A stretch of DNA of 64,000 nucleotides from Nissolia schottii (GCA_003254905.1 QANU01076221.1:186001-250000); one strand, 5' to 3'; counted from the stretch's first letter, positions 23,540 to 35,606 are shown. The notes: generated from the letters alone by a model not told the origin. Program-made: numbers and translations.

Positions 23540-23806
23540 TCATGTTCGATATCGGTTGTTGCTTAAGTCTGTTTGGACTCTACCCCTTGCTTATGTGTAT
23601 AGGTATGCTTCCTTAAACGCACACAGCTCATACTTTATATTTTAGTAAAGAACGGAAAAAGTTTTAAAATGATCCATATTTTCGAGTAAGAAATATTTGC
23701 AAAGCTAAAAGTAGGGGCTAGAAGTAACCCAACCAAAGCAGATAACAACCTTGTGAGCATTGCTTATGAATATAGCATAAGCAGTTACAAGGGGTGTTAC
23801 AATTGC
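20778..23806 (+). mobile_element. Solo LTR of about 3.0 kb (Tekay/Del-like Ty3-gypsy)
   Basis: The LTR spans 20783-23801, from TGTAACATCCCG to GGGGTGTTACA, the inverted terminal form seen in plant Ty3-gypsy chromovirus (Tekay/Del) LTRs. The flanks are ATTGT (20778-20782) and ATTGC (23802-23806), a 5-bp TSD with one change. Deleting the element reunites the PMD frame (…NNFQEQI then ANASFETFD…), an independent check of both ends. It contains a GAAA-repeat tract (about 22544-22576), a TA tract (23507-23537), and a TATA-like ATATAAATGG at about 21311. No internal domain or second LTR is present. Confidence 0.88.
22543..22577. repeat. (GAAA)n microsatellite
   Basis: About eight AAAG/GAAA units inside the solo LTR. 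The poly-Ser/Phe/Leu ORFs on the minus strand here are due to it. Confidence 0.9.
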
Positions 23807-26133
23807 CAACGCTTCTTTTGAAACCTTCGACCTTCTGGAGTCGAAGATGTTCAAAAATGTAGAAAGAAAGAAGGACTTCAGATGCATCCCGGTCACCCCA
23901 AACTTTTTCGTCTCGCAGTCGTTCGTCTCTTGGTGGGACGACTCCTATGATGAGTTTTGGGCTTCTTTGAAGGGCACTTTGTAGCACATGATTCATGTTT
24001 CTCTTTTTTTTGTAGACTGGTGAGGTTGCTATCAAAACAAAAGGTAAACACGTCAATGAAATCCTTCAATTCGAAAAATATTTCAAGGCTAAGTATGATC
24101 CTTTGCAACAGGAAAACATAGTTGATCGTATCTTAGATACTTTTAAAGAGAAAAAAACATGTACATTTGGGTCGGTGTCTTAAAATTTTCAATTTGGGTC
24201 GGTGTCTTAAAATTTTCAAGAGAGCAAAGGCAAGAAATCCTTTTGTAAACTTTGATTCTCTTATGACACCATTCACTTTTCCACCCTTCCCAAATGTGCC
24301 TTTTGGAATTACGATCCTTTTCCTGATTCAAATAAGACGTACAAATTGCCTTTTAGTTTAAATCCTCTTAGGTATCAAGTGTCAAAAATCGATGTTGTGT
24401 GCAAATTGTACTATGAGATCATCGATATGAGTGGGTTCCCTACTCGAGTTGTCCAACCTCATCTTCTTTCTAATCATCATTTGGTACTTAATCGTATGCT
24501 CTCACTTATTTTTTATTTATTGTAGTCACTCAATCAATCAAGATTGGGGGTGTGGCAGACGATCCCAAGAAACAACAAGAAGAATGGTCGAACGACGACA
24601 ACTCGACCAAAAAGAAGAGTGGCTCCAAATTGGGTCGAAAATGCCCTATAGCGGTTGTGGAGAAGAAGACTCTCTCAAAGCCTACCAAGGTTCAGGAGGT
24701 TGTTATTATCCCTTCCAAATCTTCTCCTTCAGTCGCCCCAGCAAAAGTATCGTACCTTGGATTAATATGTTCGTTTTCTTTGAGTTATTAAAATTAATGT
24801 GTCCTTGTTGTTTTAGTCAAAAACTATTGTGTCATCCTCCCCATCACGGTCGCCTCTCCCAAAGGGTTTGTCATAACCCAAGAAGGCATTTCTTGCCCTA
24901 AAGTACGTCTTGTCTTAGTTATGCAATGGTCTTGTTTTACCTAAGTTATCTGTACTGGCCAATGATACTTTTCTTTCCTTTGTATGACCAATCGACTGCC
25001 CTACTGACGCCTTCTCCTGAATCTGAGAAGGAAAGAATTCATGAAAATTCTCGAGAAGAAGCCTCAGTGGAATCCCCTTAACTTTAGGGCAATCAAGAGG
25101 AAGATAAAGACGACAAGGGACATGTTTCTCAACTTATCTGTCGATCCCAAAAGGAGCCATCATTGGCTTTGATTGTAGATTTGCCACCACCATCCCCAAA
25201 AGAGAAAGAAAAAGTGGACGTTGAGGAATCTATGCGACCAGCTCACCAAGCACCCTCTGAGTCTACTCCAATCACTTTGATCCAGCAAAAGTCTTTGAAG
25301 GAAGACTCAGATGACATCTCAATGTCCCTAGACTGGAGCTTTATCAAAAAATTTATTGAGATCAAATCAGGGAGTGCGACCCGTCAGCAATTACCACTGA
25401 CATTCTTATCAAATCCCCTGTTGTACCTACTGAGGAACTCCTTGAGACAACACCGGTGAGTGCTTTGTCCATTCCTCAATTGGAGATTCCACATCTTGAA
25501 CTACAATCCCTCCTTGGTATTTTTAACCAAACATTGGAGGATTTTTCTAAGGAGGGAGATTATAAGCAAGAAGTGCTTCAGGTTCTTTCTTCCCTCCACG
25601 ACCTCACAGCCTAAAGAGGTCATACCACTTTTGGGTCTCTCCAAGATTTTATTCAAAAGATATTTAATCAAATTCCTATTATCTTCTCTGAACTCGACCA
25701 TCTAGAGGATGATAAAAAGAAAGCAAATCGATCTGTTCAATTGATGAGGAAGAAATTGGAGTTGGCTCAAATGGTGGAGGGAAAGATTGACAGCACTTTG
25801 GGTGAAATGTAATGGGATGTAGATGGGGAGAGTGCTGCTATTGCTGAGGTTGAGAGGGAGATCTCTAACCTCAAGGCAATGGTTGAGCAGGCTAAGCTTC
25901 GAAGGTCATCATTGATCGACAAGAGCTCTCAGATGGTCGAAACCTTGCACGAGGGTGAACAACAAAGGGCTCAGCTCATAGTCAAATTAGCCAAGGCGCG
26001 GGAAGAAACGACTATTCAGGAGCGATCTATACAAGAGTTGTCAAGAAATGAGGAGAAACTCGCAGACTAAAAGGCTCAACTATCTAGCGAACAGGATGAG
26101 CTAAAGTGCTTGCTCCGAACCCTTTTAGGATAG
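23802..26133 (+). pseudogene. PMD gene remnant, 3' part with coiled coil
   Basis: This continues the frame interrupted by the solo LTR: FETFDLLESKMFKNVERKK, then VSQSFVSWWDDSYDEFW, which fit the C-terminal half of the plant mobile domain. It is followed by a Lys/Pro/Ser-rich linker (about 24550-25300) and a heptad-rich, Glu/Lys/Leu coiled-coil stretch (about 25690-26070, with MVEQAKLRRSSLIDKSSQM). A stop at 26131-26133 (after LLRTLLG) may be the original terminus. Multiple stops and frameshifts make it non-functional. A short duplication (TTGGGTCGGTGTCTTAAAAT) occurs twice near 24167-24200. Confidence 0.6.
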
Positions 26134-26204
26134 TTTTTCTTTTATTTCCTTTTTTGGCACCTGATATAATATCTCTTTATATATAAAAGATCAAAGTTCA
26201 ATTT

Positions 26205-26930
26205 TTTACTTCTAGCATTTTTGGTCGGTAGATCTTTAAATATTTTTCATTGATTGAACTTAATCGTCTTCCATCACTCACATTAATTATTGAATAAGAA
26301 TTCCTCTAAAACACTTTAATAATTCTGAATGGACCTTCCCAATTAGGCGACCATTTCCCAAAACTTCTTGATTTTTTATCAATGGGTAATTTTACTTTCC
26401 AAACTAGGTCGCCTACCACAAATTTTCATTTTTTAACTCGACGTTTATAAGATCTCGCCACTGTTTCCTTTTGTTGGATGATGGACTCCAAAGCCTTAAT
26501 TCTTTTATTATCTGATTCATTCATGATATAAGGCGTCCCAATACTTATCGACCGGCAACTCGTCTTGTTGAGACACACTCACCCTTTGCAAATTAATATC
26601 AATGGGTAGTATAGCCTTGTGACCATATACCAATTTGTAAGGAGTCGCTTCAATTGCCCCCTTTGGTGAGTTTCTATAGGCCCATAATACTTGGCTCAAA
26701 ATGTTATGCCACCCTTTTGGTTGTCGACCTACGTGTTTCTTTATCATTGCAATTATAGTTTTATTTATCGCCTCAACTTGGCTATTGGCCTAGGCATAGT
26801 ACGAGGTCAAAGTGAGCATTTGCATGTTCCATGAATTGGCATATTCAACCACTTTCCTACTTGTGAACATCGTCCCTTGGTCGGAATCTATGAATGATAT
26901 GTTCTCCGATAAAAGTGATAATCTATTATA
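26205..26930 (-). pseudogene. Ty3/gypsy integrase C-terminal remnant
   Basis: On the minus strand the core-domain block IDSDQGTMFTSRKVVEYA and later ANSQVEAINKTIIAMI keep an Asp and the Glu of the DDE site. These are followed by PKGWHNILSQVLWAYRNS and EATPYKLVYGHKAILPI. The downstream block with FVVGDLVWKVK and GKWSPNWEGPFRI is the usual linker after gypsy integrases. A TAG lies between the DQGT block and ANSQVE, and more stops follow near the C-terminus. No reverse transcriptase or LTR is seen alongside. It lies tail to tail with the PMD remnant. Confidence 0.85.
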
Positions 26931-27422
26931 CTTTAATAAATAATTTAAGACCACTGCTTATTAATTTATTTTTATAGTTTATTAATATTTGTATTTGATT
27001 AACCAATTTTATTCCTCACCACAAATATTATTTCCTTATCATGCCATTCTCATGAGACAATTCTATCGCCCCTTACTCCTGCGATGGTGCCACCCCACCT
27101 TCACCATATTCGCCAGAGCTCCGCCACCAAAGTTGTCACCTACTGCATGCCCCCAACACCATAATGGAACCAGAAATTTCATCAATTTTTAACAACATTC
27201 ATCAACAACAAAGCCAAGAGTCCAACAGAATTCACAAAGGAAAAGGAAAAAAAATACTATGAACGAAACAAAATCCAATGTTTTCTTTACATTAAGTAAT
27301 TAAAAATATTTACAACTGAAACATGGAGGTGGAATATTCACCCCCAATGGATCTACAACAAAACTAATTTTTCTAAACAAAATGAGAAAAAAATACAAAT
27401 CTGCAAGACAAAACCATGACAC
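26931..27422. other. Intergenic sequence
   Basis: No feature supported. Confidence 0.4.
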
Positions 27423-27625
27423 TAAGGGTGCGTTTGGAATCAAACGAAATGAGAAATGATTTAATTTGAAATAATTTGAATTGCAAATCAATTACCATAT
27501 TTAGAACCAATTACATAAGGTGAGAATGAAATTGATTTAGAAATCAATTACTAGGAATTCATTAAAATAGGAATTAAATTCTTTTTAAAAATAATTTTTT
27601 GAAAAAAATGTATTTTTTAAAAAAA

Positions 27626-28001
27626 GATTAAATATGTTTTTAGTATGTGAAAAATTACAAATTTTGTGTTTTACCCCTAGAATTTTTTTTGTTAGGAAAT
27701 AGTCATTGAAAATTTTTTTTGGTAGGATTTAGTCCCTATCATCAAATTAGGTCGTTAATTGCTGACGTGACATTTAATTTAGCCATGTGGTAGGTCACAT
27801 GTAATGCCATGTGTCAATTTTGTGTGGACACGTGTCTACCATGTTGCCAGGTTAACAAGCATGTAAGCCGTTAATGGTCTAACTTGATAGCAGGGGCGAA
27901 ATCTTACCAAAAAAATTTGTTACGGACGATTTTCTAACAAATTTTTTTCGAGGTAAACCACAAAATTTATAATTTTCTAGGGACTAAAAACATATTTAAC
28001 C
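27626..28001. mobile_element. MULE-type MITE, copy 1
   Basis: The ends GATTAAATATGTTTTTAG and CTAAAAACATATTTAACC are inverted repeats. Most of the 376 bp forms a long imperfect hairpin (AATTTTGTGTTTTACCCC against the TTTTTCGAGGTAAACCACAAAATT arm). It is related along its length to 52266-52613. It lies inside the PIF/Harbinger-like element. Its own TSD is obscured by poly(A). Confidence 0.75.
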
Positions 28002-28003
28002 AA

Positions 28004-28329
28004 AAAAATATAGCGTTAATACCTTATTTGGTTCATAAACTCTACACTTGTACCCTAGTTAATCCCTCAACTTAAAAAGGTGACAGGTTAGTTTCTGGAC
28101 TTTGAAAACGTTGGACTCGTTAGTCCCTACCTCATTTCCCAAGAATAAATAGTTAGATTATTTAGGAACAACTTAGGATAATACTATGAATGTTCAGGGA
28201 CTACTTAGGGTAACTAGTTCAACGTTTGCAAAGTCGAGAGACTAACTTGCTACTTTTTTAAGTTGAGGGAACAACTTGGGCAAGAGTATAAAGTCCACAG
28301 ACCAAATAATGTATTAACCCAAAAATATA
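28004..28329. mobile_element. MULE-type MITE with perfect 9-bp TSD
   Basis: The element 28013-28320 (308 bp) begins GCGTTAATACCTTATTTGG and ends CCAAATAATGTATTAACCC, inverted repeats that extend over about 80 bases. Both flanks are the identical 9-mer AAAAATATA (28004-28012 and 28321-28329), as expected for Mutator-like elements. No ORF. A different family from the neighbouring MITE at 27626. Confidence 0.88.
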
Positions 28330-28760
28330 TTTTTCAAAAAATAAAAAAATATTTTTTGAAATTTTTTTTAAAGAAATATATATTTTTTCCAAATTAAATT
28401 TTGGAATTTTTTTTAAAAAAATAAATGTTGGAAAGAATTATATTTTAGAAAAAATCATTTTTGGAAAAAAAAATTGAACAAAATTTTTTTTGGAATTATT
28501 TTTTGAAAAAAAAAAATCTTTTGGAAAAAATTAGGAGGAAAATAATCTTTTATAATAATAAGTTTGATTTGATGAAAATGATAAAGTTTGTAAATTGAAT
28601 GGGGATAAAATAGTCTTTTAAATTAAAATAAATTTAATTTCAATCAAATCTTTAAAAAGATAATAGAATTTCTAATGTAAGCAATTTAATTCTTATGAAT
28701 TTAGAAAATCAAATCAATTCTCATTTTCTTAATATATGTTTGGTTCCAAACTTACCCTAA

Positions 28761-29281
28761 GGGACAAACCATGAGCAACAAATAAAAATGAGCACAATTC
28801 CTCCTCTTCCTCACGTTCCTGCGCCACTTTGTTCCAACTTTGAAAGAAATCACAGATCTAGAAGGTGTCAGAGGGGTGGTGGCGTCATCGTTGTGAGAAA
28901 GGTGGAAAGAGATGGGAGACGTGGTTGTGGTTCATGATGGCTCGAAGGCATAGTTGTGCGAAGAAGAAAATGGAAGGGAAATAGTAGTGGCGTCGGCGGA
29001 AAGTTGTGGCTATGGCGGCGCCGACAGAGTTGTGGCAGTGGTGTCGCCGGAGTAAGAGAGGCTGTGGTGGGTGAGCAGTTGAGAGAGAAAGAGGCTGTGG
29101 TGGATTTTATTTTTTGAGAGAAGACAATGTAAAGGACAAAGAAGTAATTGTATTATATTTGTAGAACTATTTAATACAAGGACCAAACTGTTCCCAAACA
29201 TTACAAAGACCAAATTAGCCCGCTCCTTGTTTTGTTAGTAAAAAAAATAACGAGGCAATATATTCACTTTTAAAAATGAGT
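28761..29281. other. Intergenic, G-rich patch
   Basis: The interval 28860-29110 is unusually rich in GTGG and GGCG words for this window but gives no recognisable protein on either strand. It may be a captured or decayed gene piece; I cannot say which. Confidence 0.3.
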
Positions 29282-29282
29282 A

Positions 29283-29444
29283 GTGTTATATGCACACTAA
29301 GCATGGTATAGATATTATGTTTGGTCTCTTATACACATTATGATACTCACATTCACATTATGTAATGTGAGTGTAAACTCTATACGATATGTGAGAGAGA
29401 AAACTTAGTATGTATATCAAAATTAGTGTACAAATAACATTTTT
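29283..29444. mobile_element. Small MITE, related to one at 52.1-52.3 kb
   Basis: GTGTTATATGCACACTAAGC at the left and TTAGTGTACAAATAACAT at the right form imperfect inverted repeats. The inside includes the palindrome CACATTATGTAATGTG. The minus-strand sequence of 52123-52256 matches in the same order. The TSD was not resolved. Confidence 0.55.
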
Positions 29445-30672
29445 ATTTAAAAATGTTTAGTAGACATGAATGACAACTATAATTATATATTTTTATATAA
29501 CTAACTAAGTATGTAACAACAAAATAATATAACTAATTAATCTTTTGTTGTTAAATAATTTGTAACTATGTCGGAAATGAAACAAGATTATCAAAACCTT
29601 TAAATATGATGTAGATATTCACGCATCAGATGGTTGGTAAAATGTCATGATGTTAAATCAATATACGTTTCGATGATACTTGCAATGTTAAATCTGACAC
29701 TTAAATCAATATATGTGTAATATGACAAAATATTAAGAGTATGATAGATATCTTATAAGTTGTGTAACCCTTCTTTTATAGTTTGAGCCATAAGTTGGAC
29801 ATTGGAACATGGTTGTAACACATCATGAACTTTATGTCCAGTTGGTTTTGTTGTTCTATCATGATGAGTCTTTTATAACTCGTAACGTTAGGTCTAACAT
29901 ATTTAACACATGAGCTTGTAACTCTATACATATTGGATTGAGTTTTCTTTTAAACCGAGACTACTTATTGAATTATCCAAATTAAAAGTCCCTTTATGTA
30001 TTAGGCTAATTTTGAACTCGACATTACTTACTCAGACCTTAAGATCTTAGATTTAACCCATAACACTCTACTTTTTCTATAGAATATCAGAATTCATTAT
30101 TGAATCACGAAAGTAGAGCAACTCCAAATTTCAAAAGATTAGCATATGCTAAACTAAAGGTCACTTCCAAAAGTCGAAAGCAAAAACGAAATTCGAGGGT
30201 ATACTTCTCCATACTATACCTTTTTCCGCATTCATTCTACATCTGTCATCACGTGTTAAGAGCCTCTTGATGGGTACATCTACAAAGGTAGGGGACCAAC
30301 ACAATACACATGCTGTTGAAAACCCTCCTTTTCTACTTCTCCAAACATTCCAGAAGTATTGAAGGCACTAACTACTCCATGATATTCTAGCCTTCCTGAT
30401 ATGAGATGGTTCATAAGTTTATTCCCAACTTAAATATTACTTCTTGTTCTCATGAAAAAAAAAATCTTAGTTGGTGTTTTGTTTTTCACTAATAAATATA
30501 TAAATATTTTTCCACAAATTAATGAATTTCTATTTCAAAAACTGTAAACATTAATTTTTTCTGTTGTTGAAATTATGTGGCAATTCCGATAATCTATTGA
30601 TTGACTAGATGACTGTACACATTCCTTTGGGAGAAGAAAAGGAAAGAGGTGCTGTATGTTGTTGAACTTCAT
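29445..30672. other. Intergenic sequence
   Basis: No coding frame or bounded element recognised. Confidence 0.4.
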
Positions 30673-31456
30673 TTTTGGTAGGGGGAATGTCCACATAAGT
30701 CTATCAACTTTTTCGCGTTGCTTACATAGGTCACTAAACAAAAAAAAACTCATATCTTTGAACGTTTTTGCCATTTTCTCCGTTCATCCCTTTGTCTATT
30801 TGTGACGTCACGACAACACACGTGAACGTTAACTCATCCTCTCTTTCTCACTTCTCCATCCTCCATGGCAACTGCAACTTGAGAGCTAACCCGCCACACC
30901 CAAACCCTGATCACCATCAACCCGCCACACCCAAACCCAGTAACTCTAACTCTCATGAAAGCAAGGTCATGGCAAGTGAAGAGTGGCCTTGGAGCTGTCC
31001 ATTTCCTCCCACCTACATCTCTTTGTGACCTCCACACCCTTGCCCGCCGTTGCTACTGCCACAACCTCTACATTGCCACCCATCACCACCAACTCAATCT
31101 CCAAACTCAAAAGCCACCCAAAATCACGAGCTCAGATTTGGTATTTTCAGTGGTCAATGCTTGGCTCGTTAGTCATTGCCTTTGTCCCAGCCGTTGCCGA
31201 TAAAATCTCTCCAACTGTTGCCGACAGCGAGCTCAGATCTGGCATTTCGGAATGGAGGATGGGGAAGTGAGGAAGAGAGGGTGAGTTGACGGTCACATGT
31301 ATTGTCATGGTGTTGCAAACAGATGGAGGAATGAACAGGGAAAAAGATGAAAAAGTTCAGGGACCTACCTATGAGGGATTTTTTTTTTGTTCAGGAACCT
31401 AGGTGGAAACGCAGAAAAGTTCAGGGACCTACGTAGACATTCTCCCCTTTTGGCAA
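30673..31456. mobile_element. MULE-like TIR element
   Basis: The element 30682-31447 (766 bp) starts GGGGAATGTCCACATAAGT and ends ACGTAGACATTCTCCCC, inverted repeats that extend about 60 bases. The flanks TTTTGGTAG and TTTTGGCAA match at 7 of 9 positions, a diverged 9-bp TSD. The interior, about 30800-31260, is GC-richer than the surroundings and codes for short open frames on both strands without a recognisable domain. It could be captured host sequence (Pack-MULE), but no source is identified. Confidence 0.7.
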
Positions 31457-33467
31457 TTAAGGATATTCAATGGCTACTGAGTTTGCAATAGTTGCGACTC
31501 ATTCAATAATGAGTGGCCACGGAAAGTAATATCCTGCCATCTTGTAGTTGAACAATTATTGTATATATAAGCATCATTTTAATACCTCATATTTGAGTTT
31601 ATTCGTAAAAAAATTGATGAGACTCATAAATGTGTAAGCAGATCTTGAATAAAGATAATAGAAGCCACATCTTTTGTAAATATATCTACATAAATATGAA
31701 AGTGTAAAATTGTGGTTATGAAATAAACTTTCACTTAAAGTTTTGTATATTTTCAACATAGATACAAATTAATAAAATTAAAAAACTTTATGTTTTTTAT
31801 TAGTAATAATAACAAGTTTATTTTTGAGATAAAGTCAAGATAATCTTTATAAGTTGGGTATCCCTTTGTTATAAGTTAACTTTTAGAATTAGTTAATCAG
31901 ATAATATCAAAGCCTATTAAATCATTATTGGGCCACTCACGGACCTCCAATGACATACTAGAGGTACTGTAATTTGGATGTGGAAAAGAGTATAGATTAG
32001 ATTAAGGTGCAATGACTCTTAAAATGTGTGTCATGTTATGAGTCCTACCTTGATTGAATAAGTATGTTCAAGTGGTATTTAAACTAGAATGCTCTTCCAC
32101 CTAATAGACTATTACTCTTTTGAGTTGAATGCTGTTCGTGCAAATGGGCTAGAGTCATAATAAAAAGTTTTAGTTGGAAATTAAAACATTTAAGTTCAGC
32201 TCTTGCTAGCACTGGTTAATGGGTCTCGTTTAATCAACATTGAAAGGTTTAAGTATAAGGAACTTCCACATATAGAAAAATTATAGCTCAATAAATGCGG
32301 CCCCCCTTCACACATAAGAAAGGGTTAGATATTAATTTACTGCTTCCGAGCATATAATAAAAGCAAATAATTTGTAGCTGCAACTTAAACTCAAAGACTA
32401 GATCACAACAAACTTAAACTCAAGAGGTAGACATCCAATTAGAAGGGAAAAAATATCTGATTTGTGAAGATATAAATTGTATCCGTCAAATGGTGATGCC
32501 ATTTTTTTTTGGTGGTGCCGTTTTTGGCAGTGATGTAATAAGACTTGAGCTTATTTAAGAAAAAAAAAACTCAGATTTTAATGACCTGGAGAATGGAAAG
32601 ATCCATTCAGTAACTAAAGTCAATATTGGATGCACAATTACGTTGAATGTAAATGGTCGTGTAAAAAAACCACTCAAATAGACAACAAGATAAAAACATT
32701 TAATTATGTGCTGTCACGTTAATAATAAGAATCACTTTTAAGCCGATAATTTGATTAAACAACACTTACAATGAAAAGTACACTAACATGCATCGAAACC
32801 AATCTCTTTAATGGAAAAGTAAAAAATTAAGATATATTTTCCTTCACCATCCAAGGGATACATATTTAACCAAGTTAGAAACGAACCCATTGTTTTCTTG
32901 CTCCAAACTACATTTACTGCCAATTTCATCAATAAATATTGACCTGACTTATCCAACTCCTTCCAACCCCACGTTCTACATGATACACATATACATCAAC
33001 GAATGAATTAAATGAATATGAATTATGATAAGAGACCCATTGCAACTTGAAACAAAAATAAAATAAAATTTAAGGAAAAAAGGAACCATGACGTTTCCAC
33101 GGAGCTTCTTCCCACGTGTGAATTCAATGCACTCACATGGCCTCACAAACTCACTTTGCCGTCAAGAAAAAACTTGCATGCCCATGGAACACAAACATTA
33201 CATGTAAGGTATGTGTGACATAAACATTATTAATCATTAATTTATTTATAAAATTTAAAAAATATATATAAAAAAATAAGTAATTAATGGTTGATCATGT
33301 TAATGAAGTACTGAACTTGCTTCAGGAGCATTTCTCCTTTGAAAATAAATTCTTTCATGTCATTTTTTTTATCTGACAAAGTCATGTTAATTAATTATGG
33401 TAAAAGATTAAACATGACTTTGTCGCGTGATAAAATGACATAAGAGAATCCATTCTCATCTTCCTAT
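31457..33467. other. Intergenic, includes the 3' flank of the OVATE gene
   Basis: AT-rich. No gene. A phrase near 31850-31950 (GGGTATCCCTTTG…) has retroelement-LTR character but no ends were found. Confidence 0.4.
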
Positions 33468-33980
33468 TTACTGGTTCCCGCAAGAAGGTTCGGTGTTGGC
33501 AGCTCCATCGCGGCCGGCACTCGAAGACTTCCTAGGGAAGGTCTGGTGGCAGATGTGGATGAAGGCTTGAACGATGACTCTGTGGTGACACGGCGAGTTC
33601 AGCTCAAGGAAGCACTGAAGAAGCTCCCGAAGCTCCGATTCCGAGAATATGTCTCTCTCCAATATCATTTGCAGCATCGACTGCCCAAAATCCTTGTAAG
33701 GATCCTTCGACTCCTTCTCCACCGCTATGCTGTCGATCAGCTTAGGGCTAGGTTTAAGAACCCTAACATTCTGGGCGGCTTTGTGATGGTGTGTGTCGGT
33801 GGTGGAGGTGAGGCTGGTTCTAGGGTTTGTGTGTTGTTGGTAATTGTGAAGGGAGATCTTGGGTTTAGGGGTGGGTTGGTGTACCTCCGAGGGTTTGGGT
33901 TTGGCACAGCGGCCGCAGCCGCCGACACCGTTTGATGATGTGAGAAGGGATCTCATGAGTCCTCTCTTGTTGGAAGACAT
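33468..33980 (-). CDS. OVATE family protein (OFP6/OFP8-type)
   Basis: A 170-residue plant-specific transcriptional co-regulator of the OVATE family. These nuclear or cytoskeletal proteins interact with BELL and KNOX homeodomain proteins and shape organ growth. The OVATE domain occupies roughly residues 86-147 (DPYKDFGQSMLQMILERD, then LQCFLELNSPCHHRVIVQAF and FIHICHQTF). The short basic N-terminus (MSSNKRGLMRSLL) followed by a GCGRCAKPK block is typical of the OFP6/OFP8 branch. I chose the ATG at 33980; the frame is open upstream to 34136, but that leader lacks family similarity and would overlap the predicted 5' UTR. The gene has one exon. The plus-strand ORF across it (33546-33935) is a shadow. 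Confidence 0.92.
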   Translation of the reverse strand: MSSNKRGLMRSLLTSSNGVGGCGRCAKPKPSEVHQPTPKPKISLHNYQQHTNPRTSLTSTTDTHHHKAAQNVRVLKPSPKLIDSIAVEKESKDPYKDFGQSMLQMILERDIFSESELRELLQCFLELNSPCHHRVIVQAFIHICHQTFPRKSSSAGRDGAANTEPSCGNQ

Positions 33981-34162
33981 TAAGCAAATGATCACAAAAG
34001 AGGAAGATAGAGAGTGTGTGTAGTTTTGATGGCTTGTTGGTGGTGAGTCCTTTTCAAAATTGAATTTGAATGTGGACGGACACCGAGTTTCTTTCGGAAA
34101 TGTTGTTTCGTGAGAGAGAGAAGACCCCCTTTTCAAAAAGTGTTTTTTTAACTTCTAACGCA

Positions 34163-34171
34163 ATATATATA
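34163..34171 (-). promoter_or_regulatory. TATA box of the OVATE gene
   Basis: On the minus strand CTATATATATTG lies about 185 bases before the ATG. Confidence 0.55.
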
Positions 34172-35606
34172 GTCAATGACGTTATTTAATTCACAACTCA
34201 CAATTTTTTTTTTAATGATAATAACATAGTACCTTAAATTGAGAATTAAAAGATAGATTTGGCTTCCAAGGGGTAATGCGCGAAATCTTGTTATAGTATA
34301 CTAGTAACTTATGTTAAATCTTAAATTGTCCTTTCCCCCCGTAGATCTACTTTATAATTTCTGTTTACAAACGAATGATTCCAAAATTAATGCGCTATTC
34401 AGAATCAACGAATCATATCTGAAGTTCTACACAGATTTCCGCAACTAAACAACCCGAAGTTTGATTCTCACACATGATTATGATCAAAATCTTGTTAACG
34501 GTCATATTTAAATTTACCCTTTCGTCCCCCTTTTTTGGGGGGGGGGGGGGTGGTAGAATGCCAACATTATGTTCTTACACTGTAAATTTGGCAGCGCTAA
34601 ACAGAATAAGAAAGCTATATATTTGTTAAGATATATTTCCCACCACTTATAATAATACTATAATATTATATACATACAAACACACAGAAACAACTACTCT
34701 AGTAAGCTATTATTGTACGTACAAGAACCTTAAAATGGCAAAGCCTCAATGCCAAATTAGGCCACCGACATCCTCTAGCATGTCAAGCCTTACATTAATT
34801 GTTGTAGCAAATCCACCCAACGCACTTGTAGTTGTAAGCATCGTTTGGTACTCCAATTCCATAACATGTCCATTGATGAATCAGGGACAAGCATTTACCA
34901 GAACATGTATGCACATCGAAGTTGGTCTACAGAAGGTTCCCAATTGTACATTCCTTGTCTCAGCTATTTGGTTTTACTAGATAGGAGTATAAGATTGCTA
35001 AACAACAGTTTCCAACACACACACACACACACACATATATATACTGGAAAATGACTAGTTGTGCTTGTCAAACTCGAATACAGTCCGTTGACGCAGTATA
35101 ATTTCAGCTTTAATGTAAATTCGAAAATCATATACAAGATAAGTCATTGAAATAATTCATAATTGAAGGAGTTGCGTGTACTAAAGAAGATGTGCCGCCA
35201 CTTGATAAAAATTTATAGCTTGAACTTGATTCATAGCCAATTAACCTTGTGCTTATGTGTCTCCCCTTTAGTTGTTCCTTTTCTTTCATTATCTTCATTT
35301 ACACTCCTTTTTCATGCTGTAAGTGATAATGAAAGGAAACAAAGATGTTTAGCACGAGAACTCTGTCGTTAAAGATTCACGACTGTCTACTAAGGCACTC
35401 ACTTTCTCTCTCTTGTTTTTTAATCTCACTGCGTTCTCTTTAGTATTGGATTCGTAACATATCCTCACTAATTATTACGCTCTATCTAATAACAACATCA
35501 AGAAAGAGGAAAAGAATTGGAAACAAGAACACAAGTTACTAGGGTGAAAGGAAAGAAACAGAGCTAATAGGAGAGCATGTACATGGAGATAAGCACCCTA
35601 GAGACA
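34172..35606. other. Intergenic sequence with simple repeats
   Basis: Contains a run of 14 G (34537-34550) and a (CA)n tract (about 35017-35033). ORFs at 34735-35054 match no family I know. No gene supported. Confidence 0.45.

Larger units (their letters stand above)
27423..28760. mobile_element. PIF/Harbinger-like non-autonomous element
   Basis: The element 27426-28757 begins GGGTGCGTTTGGAATCAAAC and ends GTTTGGTTCCAAACTTACCC, imperfect inverted repeats. It is flanked on both sides by TAA, the 3-bp target typical of PIF/Harbinger (Tourist-like) elements. Subterminal parts are matching AT-rich sequence. No transposase. Two other MITEs sit inside it. A 3-bp TSD is weak evidence alone, so the superfamily is less certain than the element. 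Confidence 0.7.

Noticed and set aside
33546..33935. 129-residue plus-strand ORF over the OVATE gene
   Set aside because: Antisense of the OVATE coding sequence, which has the recognisable domain.
34735..35054. Two overlapping ORFs of 81 and 69 residues
   Set aside because: No recognised family, no coding bias, and the second runs into a CA microsatellite.
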